A DNA stretch of 64,000 nt from Mermis nigrescens (Eukaryota; Nematoda; Enoplea; Mermithida; Mermithidae), in NCBI GenBank assembly GCA_036768485.1, contig JAVLUZ010000815.1:124001-188000 (forward strand), given 5' to 3'. Of the stretch, positions 34,335 to 46,666 are shown one piece after another (positions within the stretch are counted from its first letter, which is position 1; each line of letters starts with the position of its first letter). Below the pieces are notes generated by a model. It did no database searches. It was not told where the DNA came from and saw nothing but the letters and a program-made list of their open reading frames with translations. The position numbers and the translations under genes are program-made.

Positions 34335-35700
34335 CAGTGTTTTTTGCACAAGAGTTCATTTGAACATGTACAAAGATGGTCTCCAAAAGTCTTTGTACAT
34401 TTTGTACATGCAAATTTTTTTGTACTATGTATAGTACAGTAGCGATTTTAGTGGGTTAAAACAGGGTTTTCGATCTTTGGTAGTGTATTTTAGGTAATTT
34501 CTGGTTTTCTGACCAGTGGTTTTTTTGTTATCTGAAAAGATTTTTACCGATGTACAAAAGACTTTTCGGGACCGTCTTTGTACATGTACAAAGATTTTTG
34601 GGAAGACGAAAATTGCAAAGAAGGTCTGAAATTCGTAAAAATTTTCGGCGCTTCGCTGAAGTAAATTGTGTGTTCTATATATCTTTATAATGGCAGAATT
34701 GCATTTCAGAAGGAAAAATATCAAATTTTTCTGCGATTCGCGCCGTTTTAAGACGTTTCTTAGTGATTTTTGCCCTTAGAGACCCGGAAAGTAGCTAAAA
34801 TACACTACCAAAAGTCGAGCAACTCTGTTTTTACCCCACTAAAATCACTACTGTACCATATTAAAATACCCAAAACTTTGCGTGTACACAATGTACAAAG
34901 ATTTTGGGAAGATAAAAACTGTAAAAAGCTGTAAAATTCCCAAAAATTTCCGGTGCTTCGCGCCGGAATGAGTAATTGTGTGTTCTATATATCTTTATAA
35001 TGGCAGAAATAACATTTCAAAAGGGAAAATGTCAAATTTTTCGGCGCTTGACGCCGTTTTGACACAAATTTTTAGTAATTTTTGGCGTCAGAAACTCAGA
35101 AATTAGCTAAAATATACTACCAAACATCGAAAACCTTGTTTTACCACACTAAAATCGCTTCCTGTACTATATTGTAGTACACAAAAATTTGCATGTACAA
35201 AATATACAAAGAGTTTTGAGGACCATCTTTGTAGATGTACAAACGGACCTTGTACAAAAAACACTGTTTCTGACGCCAAAAATTACTAAAAAATTGTCTC
35301 CGAATGGTGCGAAGCGCCGAAAAATTTGACATTTACCCATTCTAAATGCAAATTCTGTCATTTTTTAGATATATATAAGACAAACAATTACTCATTCCGG
35401 CGCGAAGCGCCGATAATTTTGGGAATTTTACACGTTTTTACAGTTTTTGTCTTCCCAAAAATCTTTGTACATTTTTTACACACAAATTATTGGGTACTAT
35501 AATATGGTACAGTAGCGATTTTAGAGTGGTAAAAACAGAGTTGTTTGACTTTTAATAGTGTATTTTAGCTAATTTCTGGGTCTCTAAGAGCAAAAATAAC
35601 TAAGAATCGTCTTAAAACGGCGCAAAGCGCCGAAAAATTTGACATTTTTCCTTTTGAAATGCAACTTCTGCCATTATAAAGATATGTAGAACACACAATA
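34335..35700. mobile_element. Inner family A copy, third level of the nest
   Basis: It begins CAGTGTTTTTTGCACAAGAG within the transposase frame and proceeds in family A order until 34513. The next element interrupts it there, and it resumes at 35275 (GCCAAAAATTACTAAAAA). The right end is not clean: it runs as a composite A sequence to about 35700, where family E sequence returns, so its TSD cannot be confirmed. Confidence 0.65.
34514..35266. mobile_element. Innermost family A composite, fourth level, exact TSD
   Basis: The ends are CAGTGGTTTTTTTGTTATC and TTGTACAAAAAACACTG. The flanks TTTCTGAC at 34506-34513 and 35267-35274 are identical. It is opposite in orientation to its host copy and, like 18156-18915, consists of two A units in tandem (753 bp). 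Confidence 0.85.
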
Positions 35701-36481
35701 GTGATAGCAAAAACGAGTTGAATGATCAAGACGATTAGCAATTTGTCACTACTGTGCCTGTCATTTGCATACATACCTACCCTTGAATAAAATTTTAATA
35801 ATAGCTTGTTAGCTTTGAACTATATTACACTAATCAATCCTATTGCTACTGTACCCACATCACGTGGAGCCTATATGTCCCAGATTATGTATACTCATAT
35901 ACTCGTATTATATCTATAACAAATCCTCGGTCCCTCGGCCCTCGGTCTCGGCAAGGTTTTCAAAGTTCCTCGGCCGATGGAAAAAGAAAGACCCTCTTCC
36001 GATCCCCAATTTCTGGGTTTCTGACGCCAAAAATTACTAAAAATTGTCTCTGCCATTTTAAAGATACATAGGACAAACAATCATTTCGGTGCGAAGTGCC
36101 GAAATTTTTTGGAATTTCACATCTTTTTACAGTTTTAGTCTTCCCAAAAAGTCTTTGTTCGTGTCACAAAAACGCTCCTGAAAAGTCTTTGTACATCGGG
36201 AAAAATATTAGCCGAATACAAAAAAACCCTGGAGAGTGCTATTTTGATTTTTTCCTATCTGTATCATCGCAGAAGATGGCTGTTTCTCCGAAAACTTACT
36301 CGTTAATTTCCTTAAATCTAGCTATTGTTTTGAAATATGTGATTTGCTTTACATGACCTTGCGATTTAAAAAAATCTGTAAACCAGTGGTTTACCGCAAG
36401 CGCATTCGCTCGGAATGCGACGTTTTTTCGCCACACTCTTTGTAATATTATTATGTATTTACATTTAATTTAGAATTGAAG

Positions 36482-36524
36482 TATAATACAGATTCAGAAA
36501 GCCCATTCAATTCTCTACGTGATG
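36482..36524 (+). CDS. Proposed 43-bp microexon 8 of DENND4/Crag-like gene
   Basis: Exon 7 leaves in phase 0 but exon 9 must be entered in phase 1, so at least one exon is missing between them. This 43-bp stretch has an AG before it (gaattgaag), a gtataa donor after it, enters in phase 0 and leaves in phase 1, which repairs the frame exactly. It encodes YNTDSESPFNSLRD, comparable in position to the acidic Y-D-F-rich link before the dDENN helix in vertebrate DENND4. The acceptor context is weak, with an alternative AG at 36472-36473 that would not restore the frame. Confidence 0.55.
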
Positions 36525-37543
36525 GTATAAATTACTTCATGCATATCTTTGAAATTAGTGAGATAATTAAATGCATCCAATAATACACTGTATTTTCTAC
36601 AGTTTTTGTCGCACACAAATGAATACTCATCGAATTGGAAGGAACAATATACTATTTTGTAGCTTGTAGAACCTGCTTTCTGAATATATAATTTATTTCA
36701 AAATTGCTTCAAAATTGATTTAATTAGAATAATTTATAAGTTGCTGGCGCCAAAACGGCGGCGCCAAAACGTCGTACATCCGCATTCGCTCATCCATAAT
36801 CATCATAAATTGCTAGCCTACTTTCGGTAGGCTCCTTAAAATAACGCTTAAATAGCTCCTATGTAGCTCCATCTCTAAAACAACTTACTTTTTATTACTT
36901 ATGCAGACGGATATAGTGTTATAAATCACTTGTTTGTATCAATGCGTATCTTCGTATAACAACGGCTGATTTGCACCTACTGCTGTTTGCTCTCTGCCTA
37001 AATATAAATGCTGCAATTTTGAATAAAATGAAGTTCTCAACATTTAAGTCACTTTTATGTAGTTAGGTGGTGTATTAATTATTTTACACTTATTCGTTTT
37101 TTACATATGTAAACCGTTATTTTGAAAAATTGAATCTGAAGAAAGTTTTCAATTTTTCTGGCTATGGCTACTCGGAAAAATTTATCTTCTAATCCCATCC
37201 GATCAAAATGGCCATAAAAATGATTTAACAAAAAAGTGCGCCGTTATGCGCACCTATGCACCTATTGTTGCTCATTTAGTTGGGGTTTTGAGGTTGGTTC
37301 GAAACTCTAGAATCTAGCGAACCCCGCGAATTGGCTAGATACCCAAAATAATATTTTTGAATTATTGGGTTTTTTTCGAAATTTCGAGATTAGTGGATAA
37401 AGCTTGATGAGAGAATTGAGGAAAAACTTTTCCTTGCCCCGATATAAACTTTTTGGTCCTTTTTCTAGTTGAAAAACCTATAAACTCATTTTGATGACGC
37501 GTCATAAATTTTGATCATTTCGCCTCCTAGGGTTTTTTGCCAG

Positions 37544-37790
37544 TTGAAATGGATCTTCGCATGCATCACAGGCGGCGAGGTTTAGAACTGCAGATCCAGG
37601 AGGCGTGTTTGCGCTTCATGATATCGATAATGAAGGGCTATCAGCACTATTTGAAGCCCCTGCGCACCCAACCTCAAGTTGGAGCCACTGACTTAGAAGC
37701 TTTGTTTGACGTCAACGCTTTTCTGCGCAGTCGTGATCGATCCAGCCACGAATTTTATAAGCATTTGTTGAATACACAACTGTTTATAAG
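37544..37790 (+). CDS. DENND4/Crag-like exon 9 (dDENN)
   Basis: The exon encodes about residues 565-646. LQIQEACLRFMISIMKGYQ, YLKPLRTQP and FLRSRDRSSHEFYKHLL match the dDENN helices of DENND4 (LEIQEAFLFFMASILKGY in vertebrates). The frame requires entry in phase 1 at acceptor ttttgccag; entry in phase 0 meets a stop within 45 bp. The donor is gtcaga at 37791, phase 2. Confidence 0.87.
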
Positions 37791-38793
37791 GTCAGATTTT
37801 GTCCAACTTATTCTGCTGATTTTATGAATCGTTTAGAACTGTCGCCACATAACGTGTCTCTTCATGTTTTCATCAAATTTATCCGTTTTTTGTAGTTTTC
37901 TGAATACGAGCTTTTGTTTTTTTGTATATTATTGTTCAAATGATAGCATCAGTCAGGCCGATCGAATTTCTGTAACCGAACGTTGCTTATTCATTTATGA
38001 GTGCAAATTTAAAGTGTACGAATCGTATGCGACTGCCGATAGTGTGGCACTAAATTTTCGATTTAATATGATCTCGATCATTGAGTAACTAGCATAAAAG
38101 TTAGAATTCAAATTGTACTGACAACTGGTTTTAGGACTATTTAAGTCATATTTTATATCAGGAGTCATATAAAAATGCAATCATTATAAGAATATGTCGT
38201 ACCTTGACATATATGAAAATCAATTCATGCCTCTTTCAATAATTTGTGATAGTTCCGATAATTTCCATACAGGTCCACCAAAATGATGGCAAATTTAAAT
38301 TGCTGTCTTCATTTCTGTACAACTCTGAACTACGAACAACTTTGGTTCATTAAATGAAGGTTCTTTTCGCACATGTAATTTGGGGGGTATGGGGTATCCC
38401 CCTACCAGGACTTTTGGATGGCTTACCCCCATCAGGCCGTTTCGGGACCAAACCTATTGCTCGAACTTTGAAAAAGCGTCAAATGACGTCTAAACGTGTA
38501 ATTTTATGTGCAAACACTTATTTTTCGCGCAGTAGAATGTTCAATTCGTTCAGCGAGACACTTTTCTCACATTATTTCGTATATATTTGATGTTATAAGT
38601 CATTCCATCGCCCTTATTTCTATTTGTTTTCAAGCAAATATCAGCCACAAAAATGCATTAAGAATGAAATACAACGAATTAAGTATCTAAATTTGACATT
38701 AAATAGCAAAATTAATTACATTTACCCCCCCCCCAGTTTACCACCCCTAGAACTTTTGACCTTGTGCATGTATGGTTCGTTTTAATATTGTAG

Positions 38794-39202
38794 GTTTATT
38801 GAGGAACGATCGTTCTTATCCGATAAGGACAGAAACGCATATTTAGCTTTCTTTGACGAATGTATGGAAAAAGTTGATTTGCTGCCCACGCCGAGTTCCG
38901 CTTCGATTGCCAGTCCGCCGCGTCCGCATCCTTCGCCCATAATGGGGCTTCTACCAACGTCTGTGGAGCAAAATGCTCAAGATCTGCATCCTAATCAGGA
39001 CAGTGCTCATTTTCTTCTCGAATTTGACGAAAATCCTAGCCAATTTGAAAACGCTGTTTTATTTGCACCGCCGGAAATCGGGCAAAGTATCGAAAACCAA
39101 AGTACTTATTGCTACGCTTTTGGTGGATTTCCTAAACTGAAAATGGAACATTTTGCACTTGATCGATTGATAAGGGAAGATAAAGGCCGCGGCATACAAC
39201 AG
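38794..39202 (+). CDS. DENND4/Crag-like exon 10 (dDENN end and linker)
   Basis: The exon encodes about residues 647-783. FIEERSFLSDKDRNAYLAFF and DECMEKVD continue the dDENN module. A Pro/Ser-rich stretch (LLPTPSSASIASPPRPHPSP) follows. Then come VLFAPPEIGQSIEN and YCYAFGGFPKLKMEHF, equivalent to the FVTPPEI and YSYNGFPVL segments of vertebrate proteins. The acceptor is aatattgtag and the donor is gtattc at 39203, leaving phase 0. The Pro-rich insert is longer than in vertebrates and is probably disordered. Confidence 0.88.
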
Positions 39203-39818
39203 GTATTCAAAAACGTTTCTATATCGAAGGCTTTATTTGACTTGATTCTATTCTGTTTTAATTACCTTCAATCTTCTACATATACTCGTACCTGCTAAAT
39301 CTGCTTTTTTCTATACTTTATGTTAAAGTTAATATAAGTCTGTCGTCGTCGGAGCACTCTATTGTTCGGTTGTTATATCTCATTTGGTTTATATACAAGA
39401 ACAGCAACTTTTAAGCCGAACATAACTCAAGAATCTTCTAAGTTGAACATACATAGGTTGCAGCTCAATTTCCTGCTCTCAGAATTCTTTAGATGCTTAG
39501 TCTGTTTGAAAGCTAATCATACGTGGGCACACTCATTTTTCCCAGGTTCAAGTGACCTTCACAGGCTTGCGTGGTTGCTCAGAATGCCCAGAACAGCAGT
39601 GCCATTTTTCAGGGACAATTTTTGGGCACAGTATTGACCTATTTTGTCTATAGACTATGGTTATAACATACAAATATCACTTTCATATATTTTACCCAAA
39701 ATAATATATCTGTACTACAGTCTCATGAATCACACCAATATGATGAAAAAATATGCAATCACATATCAAAATAAATCGATTTAATTGTGTTTTGTTTTGG
39801 TCACCAATAATAAGCAAT

Positions 39819-40180
39819 TACGTTGTTGGCTGGGCACAGCAGCAAATAATTAATTCAATTACGTGGTTGGTCATGCTTTTCTAAAAACGGCTTAATTTAA
39901 CAAAGTGGCTAGCATGTGATTGGCTAGCCAACAATGTTAAAAATGTTGTTGACTGAAAAAATCATAAGGTCAGTTGTGTGGTTGGACATGTAAAACTAAA
40001 GAAAATGAACTAGCCAACAGGAAAACATCGTGGTTGGCTACCAACCACGTACACTTAGCATTGGACCAATGTTCATTTTACAAATTTTGAAAATTGTTGT
40101 CTTTATTTTCGAATTTGTACGTGGTTCTTCCCAAATTTTTGCGTGGTTGGCCTTATTTTGCTCTGCGTGGTCCTTGGTTG
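39819..40180. repeat. Cluster of GTGGTTGG motifs
   Basis: GTGGTTGG or a one-base variant occurs at about 39861, 39977, 40030, 40142 and 40165, together with a palindrome CGTGGTTGGCTACCAACCACG around 40029-40049 in intron 10. The motif is rare elsewhere in the window. Origin unknown. Confidence 0.5.
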
Positions 40181-40549
40181 GTCGACTCCCCAGCCTCAAT
40201 TCACTTGACCCCCACTTGACCCTATGCACATGTATGAAGCTAATGTTGAAATAAAAAGGTCGGAATAAAATGTTTCCTTTCTGCAACATCTTTTTTAGTA
40301 GGTCGACTGTCGATCGCTTAGCCAGAGGAGGGGTCGGGAAGGTGGTGACGCAAATTTTTTCATGACCGCTTTGCATCAAATGCTGTGGTTTGCACTTCCG
40401 CTGGACGATTTTGATGCTTTGGTTTGCATCCACAGGACATCCTGTGCGAATGTAGAGAAAAAATTTTAGAGCTATCCAAATTTTTAAATTTTAGCATGAT
40501 TATGAATACATAGAGATACCAAGGTAAATCGGGTGGCCGATTATACCCG

Positions 40550-40757
40550 AGCATACATGTAACGGCTCGGACATTTTGGTTGGGAGGGGGTCCCGGCCAT
40601 TGGGTGGAGGGGGCAAATGACCTCTAATTTTTAGCCAAAAACGCCTAAAAGCGGTCAAAAAATTCAAATTTTTTTAACAAATCGGGAGGCGGTTGGGGGT
40701 TCAAAACTTTCTGGCTTTTGTGGGGATCACCCCATCCTCCACTGTTAAATGTATGTA
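40550..40757. mobile_element. Family D element in intron 10
   Basis: The ends are ATACATGTAACGGCTC and CTGTTAAATGTATG. The flanks TACCCGAG and TACTCGAG match at 7 of 8. The interior has the family D pattern of AGCCAAAAACGCCTAAAA and GGGGTC runs. Non-coding. Confidence 0.7.
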
Positions 40758-41735
40758 CTCGAGTATAAATCTTAGATGACGTGAAAATGCGATGCGAGAA
40801 AAGCCCTCTCTTCTAGGGCTGAGAGTCTGGGTTGGCGCGCTCAAGCACCTACCAGAAGCGCCCGGAACGGAGCCCCGAATAATTTTGTAAAAAGTGCACT
40901 TTAGTATTGAATCGTAATGTTAAATTTTTCACAAAATCGACCAAAGCTTGGTTCTGAATTCAGCCAAAAACATCAAAACTTAATCAATTTTTACATATGC
41001 GCAGAACTTTCAAGTGCTTGTCGTTAATAAATATGATTCTTTCTGACCTGAAATGCATTTTTCGGTCTCTGCTATGTACGTGGTGTAGCGATGGGTCCCT
41101 GTCAATGAGATATGCAAGAATTTGTCAGTGAAAATTCCGTTCTTATCGTTGTTAGATCGAATCAGTGGCCTTTTTATTAACAAGTATGTAGTTCAGAATA
41201 TAGGATTTGCGCAAACAAAACAATTTGGTCATTCTTACAAATTAAAATATAACTACATGCATGTGTGTTTTTGTAAGTAAAGACTAACGAAAAGGAAAAT
41301 TTCCAAACTGGCACAGAATTATTTTCAACCATGATCATTAGCAAGCATTTAAAGTTTCATTCAACGATTAAATAGCACATAAGGTCGCTAAATTGGCTTG
41401 AAGCGCGGGAATATATTTAGCAGATTTAAGTTTGTGAACTCAATATTGGAACTCTATAACGAAAAATAACAATACGACGGAAAATTTAGACGTTTTTCGC
41501 CTTTTTGAGCCTCAATTCTGGACACGTACGACTGCACCATAAAAGTCAAAAAATATCTGGAAAATTCGGGATTGAATGCTTGCATTACTGGCTACGCTCT
41601 TTCGCTGGATAAGAGATTCTCCATTTTGTCTAAATTGTTGCATATTATGTATTTTAGGCCGATTTTCAACAATAAGAATTTTAATATTTCTCATGATGAT
41701 GTACTTTCATTTTCTTGAATGCAAATCTTTTGAAG

Positions 41736-42104
41736 GATTTACCAAGCTCACTTTTGGACACTAACTTGGCTCTTCAAAGAACACGTCAAGAAGCCAAGGC
41801 TGCGTTGAAACTAGCGCGGCAGCAGTCTAACCACCCGATAGACTGGGCCAAGTGTCTGTTAGGCTACGCTTGCAGTTTGTGGTTTATGCATTTACCTTCT
41901 TTTCTTATATCGTGTCAGAATGGAATAAGGAACGTTGACATTTCTAGCGCTTCTTTGAATAAATTAATGCTGAAGCGTCTAAAAATTGCTTACGAAATTT
42001 TGGATCGAATGTTAATCGCTCGATTGCCGTTGGGCGACGAAGTTTGCTTTAGAGTTCTTATTCAAGCGTGTGGGCGCTATGGCCATCCATTGATGGCTGT
42101 TAAG
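41736..42104 (+). CDS. DENND4/Crag-like exon 11 (helical region, first half of PPR)
   Basis: The exon encodes about residues 784-906. RTRQEAKAALKLARQQ, WAKCLLGYACSLWFMHLPSF and GDEVCFRVLIQACGRYGHP match the alpha-helical segment after dDENN and the first helix of the single PPR motif annotated in DENND4 proteins. The acceptor is tcttttgaag and the donor is gtaatt at 42105; both junctions are phase 0. The acceptor is inferred from frame and from where similarity begins. The upstream sequence stays open for 21 bp, so the start could shift slightly. Confidence 0.85.
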
Positions 42105-44039
42105 GTAATTTATTAGCATTTTCTTTTGTCCGTACGCCGCACTTTTAAAATATAAACATTGACACTAAGTAAAACTGTCGAAAAATCTCTAATTGATTAA
42201 GATTCGAATGCATTTTTTTGAAAAATTGCTTATGCTTTATCAGGGATTGAAGACTAGACTTGTGCAGTTTAAGCATCCTGAGGGGTCGTCCACAGTCAAC
42301 CTCGAAAAATTCTTTCTAATAACTTTTCTGTGCTCAGAAACGCTGGGTACGTATTAAAAATGGAGTTTTCGATATTTATGACGATACTATTTCTCTTTGA
42401 AGACTAAAAACTTTGAATAAAATTAAATGGATGTAAACAACATTTTATCTTAAAGCTGTCTTATTCGCAGTAAGCTCCGAAAATTTTTACTTTTAAGAAA
42501 AGTCGCAAAAACACCTAAAGTCGTATGTATTTCAGCTTTTCTATATTAGGCAAACGAAAATTTTGCTAGAAGTTATAGGCAGCAACAAAAATCCGTAAAA
42601 TCCTGTAACCAGGATTTTATTTCGGTGGTGGGGGCGATTCTTTTTGAAGCCAGATATCTCGAGAACCATTAGGAGATGGGCGACAATAAAGGCAGTTTGA
42701 GCGTATCTCGGCGAGTTCTATACGATGGTGAAGAAAGATTTCAATACAAAATTTTCACTTTATTTCATATTGATATACAGCGAATTTATCATTCAAGCTG
42801 ATTTCTCATTACTTAATCGACGAATTATTTCTTATCTCTTGCCTTTGCATTTAATCATTGTGCTTTGCTGAGAAAAACAATACGGATAATGAATAATTCG
42901 GCACCAAGCTCCGGAAAAATTGACATATTCTGCATGTCAAGTTCAAATTTGAGCGGTTTTGAGCGGGCTAGAAGACAAAAACATATATAAACAATAAATA
43001 CAGCGCGAAGCGCCGGAAAAATTTCATATTTCCCATGTCATAACTTAAATTTGAGCTGTTTTGAGTGAGCTAGAAGGCAAAAAATATAATTAAAAAATGA
43101 ATCCGGCGCAAAGCGATAGAAAAAATTGACATGCTCTCTATGTCTAACTCAAATTTGAGCGATTTTTAGCGGTTTAAAATACAAAACTATACATAAACAA
43201 TAAATCCGGCGCGAAGCGCCGGAAAATTTTGAGTTTACTAGCTCAAAAGTACGCTAAAAACCTGCTTTGGCTGTGTTTCAGACGCACTTCGCCAATTTTT
43301 CATTTATCTCTTTGGGGGACCCTTAAGAGAAACAAAATTTTTTCCCATTCCGGGGGCAGTCCCCCGCCCCCTGGATTCGGGCCTGCATACATACATATTG
43401 ACATTTCATCAGTTACATGGTATCACTCCGATCATTTTTGTCTCACGAATGGTTCAGCTGACTAAAAATTATATTTAAAGCTAATTATTTCCACCGACTG
43501 CTTACGTTACTTTTTAATCCTTGATTTTAAGTCGTTTTATTTTTATGACGCATTGACATATTTTATATAATCAACTTATCTTAGCGGGAGAGTAAGTGGT
43601 GTAACTTTTTCGCTAAAAGGACTAAAAATCAGCTACTGTTCAACTTTTTGTCACATAAAAAAGAAAACAGTGATTCTGCGTCCTAAAGCCCCCACCAACA
43701 ACCATGTGTATTTGGGACAGCATGTATTCTTTTATTTCAACGGAAAATTAGAAATTCTGTCTGGGGATCAGCTCAGCGGCATTTCAGTTTGCACGCATCA
43801 GATCTTCCAGTGGTCAAAAGAATACATGGGCAGCAGCCGAATTCTGGACGGTCTGATGGGGCCAAATTGCTGAAAATAGCACCAGAAATTCTATTCTGTG
43901 GGCCTAAAGGTTCTGGAGAAGGGGTCCGCTGGATTCCCAAAAGGGTCCAGAGACCCCTACGCCCATGTGTGGTCAAACCCCATTCCCAACCGCCTTCCAA
44001 GAACACAGATGAATGAAGTATAGCGAATATTAATCTTAG
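42105..44039. other. Intron 11: degenerate family B elements
   Basis: A family B-like copy runs from about 42608 (TGTAACCAGGATTTTATTTCGG) to 43391 (GGATTCGGGCCTGCATAC). It carries three spaced copies of a block with GCGCGAAGCGCCGG and CAAATTTGAGC. No exon is seen. The antisense frame at 43773-44429 is a shadow of exon 12. Confidence 0.5.
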
Positions 44040-44331
44040 GTGTTCTTGGATATGAAACGTCTTGGCGTTCAGCCAAACGCCATAACTTACGGCTTTTATA
44101 ACCGAGCTGTGCTTGAAGCGCAGTGGCCCAGCAGCACGACGCTGAGCGCACAGCGTTGTTGGGCGTTGCTGCGAAACGCCCTGCGAGCCGTCGCTCGATT
44201 CCGACGCCCACTTAAGGCTTGCGGCCGACGTGGACACGAGCGCCGCGCCCTTCGCGTTCAAAGCGCCGACGACGGCGCGCACGATACGCCGTCGGCGTTG
44301 GACGCTTCTCCGCTGAAAAACGTTACTGAAA
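44040..44331 (+). CDS. DENND4/Crag-like exon 12 (PPR second half, GC-rich tail)
   Basis: The exon encodes about residues 907-1003. VFLDMKRLGVQPNAITYGFY then NRAVLEAQWPSS matches the vertebrate [20 protein letters not shown] stretch, the second half of the PPR motif. The remainder is Arg/Ala-rich and strongly G+C-rich, unlike the introns. The acceptor is aatcttag. A stop lies at 44349-44351; the most usable donor before it is gtgaaa at 44332, phase 1, which joins exon 13 in frame. If that donor is not used, a short isoform would end here. Confidence 0.75.
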
Positions 44332-44733
44332 GTGAAAAACATGAATATTAAACAGCCAAACGTATTTAATAAGTAGGGGCGGACCATAGCTGGGCAATGC
44401 CCATTGCCCCAGCTGGTACCCAAGCTCAATTTTTTGGTTGGTTGTTCAGTCTTAAAAGTGGTTGTTCCTAAAGCTTGTTAAAAATTGTACACTAGATTTT
44501 GAGTGATGGTTCTATGGTAGTGCATCAGCGTACATAAATATAGTTCGTTTGACAGTGTTTTCATATTATTTGAGTTAGTTATTTGCCAACCTTTTACTCC
44601 AGCATTATCGTGCATTGCACATGAAATTTTCCTACTCATATCATCAGGTGCAACTGGCAGACCCTCTAGCTGGTACCGGACCTGCTCTAGCTGAGACCGG
44701 GTTGCACCTATTACCCAGGTTTGGAGCGGACCC

Positions 44734-45066
44734 AAGCCCGTATTCTGGGGTCGAAAGGGTGGGGGGCGCTCCCACGAAATGGAACAAAATTTCGTCTCTC
44801 CAAAGGTTCCCTGGAAAGACAAAGACAGGAGGCCGATCGAATGATGAGGAATCAGTTATGTGCAGATAGCTTAAACGATAAATTTGCTGTGTATCAATAT
44901 GAATTAAAGTGAAAATAATTTTTTCTAATTCTTCTTCACCATCGTCTAAAGCTTGCCGAGATACGGTCAAAACTGCCTTTATTTTCGCCTAACGCTTCTC
45001 GAGACACCTGACCCCAAAATTTTTGCCCTCCCTCCGTAATAAAATCCTGGATACGGACGGGCCTGG
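44734..45066. mobile_element. Family B element after exon 12
   Basis: It starts AAGCCCGTATTCTGGGG and ends CCTGGATACGGACGGGCCTG. The flanks GCGGACCC (44726-44733) and GCGGACCT (45067-45074) match at 7 of 8. It lies in intron 12 and is non-coding, although several short frames cross it. Confidence 0.75.
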
Positions 45067-45487
45067 GCGGACCTATAATTTTCTCAAGGGGCGGTACCTT
45101 AGCTTTTTCCAAAACAGTCGGAAATAGTTCCAGAAATTCGCCCTTCATGTGCGAGGTAGCATTTTGTCACCGTTTTACGTTTATCTAGAATCCTGATTAA
45201 AAAGATATATTTTGAAGGATAAGACTCAAATTTTTGCGATGAAATAGAAGAAATTTAAGTGCCATACATAATTCTAACTACCACTAAAAATCCAGTGCAA
45301 TTTTTCCAACACCGTGTTATAAAATTCAGCTTAAGCTGTTAGAATTAAAAGATCGGTCTTTTTTATCGTTCTGTATGAGAACAAAATGTCTTGACTGCCT
45401 TTGCGGCGTTGACTTACATATAAAACTGAAGGAGTATGATTAATTATTACAATATGGCGACATGTGAGAATATAGTTTTTATATTTA

Positions 45488-45640
45488 CAGGCACATAGCT
45501 GGCCGTCCTATTTTGGGGGGACTAAGCCCAAAAAAGCCAAAAATAGCACAAGATAATGTTTAAAAAGTCCTATTTTTTCGGTTTTTCTGAATTTGGGGGG
45601 TCCGAACCCCCCATTCCCCTTCCCCAGAGATACGTGCCTG
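45488..45640. mobile_element. Family C MITE, 153 bp, exact TSD
   Basis: The ends are CAGGCACATAGCTGGCC and CAGAGATACGTGCCTG. The flanks TATATTTA (45480-45487, 45641-45648) are identical. It is the reverse-orientation relative of 19594-19768. Confidence 0.9.
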
Positions 45641-46666
45641 TATATTTAGATACTGCATTTAACAGGCGTAATAAGCGCAAAATAAGAATATAATAAAAGG
45701 GAATAGATAATGTGAGTCACGCGTGCGTTGTGAATGATCTAGCGGGGCTCTATAGACCGACGATGCGCGCGGGAACAGTTTACGCTCTACACAGAATATT
45801 CATGGTTCTGGGTTGTTGCATCATTCGGAACCAAAGAGAAGGGACCCACATGTGCAAGGAAGAGGGTTAAGCGAGTCAATAAATTAGTACGGTCGAACAT
45901 TTATGTAAGCCTTAACGTATCAAGATTAGAGCATAAAGGATCAGAATTAGGCAAGATAATTTAAACAAAATTGTATTGCTTTTATTCAATTATGCAGCAA
46001 CATTGCATTGAAAGAACGTCAGAATGCAACTTGATTAAAATTAAGAAAGCGTATATACATATGAATTAGAAATTAAAAATATAAGTTAAATCATGTGCTA
46101 ATTAATCACAGTCAAAAGAAAATAGTTAAAGGAACTATGAAATAATGAAAAGACGGTGAGAACTGTGCGTTTGAATTAGAAAATACTTAAGCTTACTGCG
46201 TGTATTTGTCAAGCTTAAACATTTGCAACTCGTGCACGATAGTAATTGCATGGACCAATTATTAACCTGTAAAACGATACTTTATTATATAAGCATACTG
46301 TGTCATATGTATAAATCGTAATCCGGAGCCAATTTTTATGTATTTTTAATTTTCTGAAATAAATACTTGCCATGAATTTTGCATGAGTAACGATTCCATT
46401 CGGCAATGGTCGCCATCTAGCAAAGCATAAATAACTTTAACGAACCACAAGCGGACAACAACAAAGCGCATGCGTCTCATGGCGGTCCGCAGCGAACGCT
46501 GCTGTTCGAATACGTTTTGTTGCGGTCCGCATAAGGTTTGTTAGTGTTACGTGTGTTACGCTTTGCTAAATCACGGCCGCAACGGACTGTACAGTTCGTT
46601 ACTTGTGCAGAATTCGTGGTGAGCACTGTATATTTATCTCTTTGAATTTAATATAACAGATCTAGT

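Larger units (their letters stand above)
33791..36006. mobile_element. Family E hAT element inside the outer A element
   Basis: The ends are GGGATCGGACGAGG near the left and CCTCTTCCGATCCCC at the right, inverted copies of the family E terminus, followed inward by CTCGGCC-rich DNA. It is flanked by AATTTCT on both sides (33784-33790 and 36008-36014), consistent with an 8-bp TSD with one change. It carries a broken hAT transposase (33956-34334) and is itself interrupted by A elements. Confidence 0.82.
33622..36231. mobile_element. Outer family A element of a four-level nest
   Basis: The left end CAGTGTTTTTTGTACATGG is at 33622 and the right end AATACAAAAAAACCCTG ends at 36231. The flanks GAGAGTGT (33614-33621) and GAGAGTGC (36232-36239) match at 7 of 8, showing that both ends belong to one original insertion. 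The element is interrupted between 33790 and 36007 by a family E element. Without it the copy would be about 390 bp, the usual family A size. Confidence 0.85.

Noticed and set aside
43773..44429. 218-codon frame on the - strand
   Set aside because: Antisense shadow of the GC-rich exon 12 with no recognisable protein.
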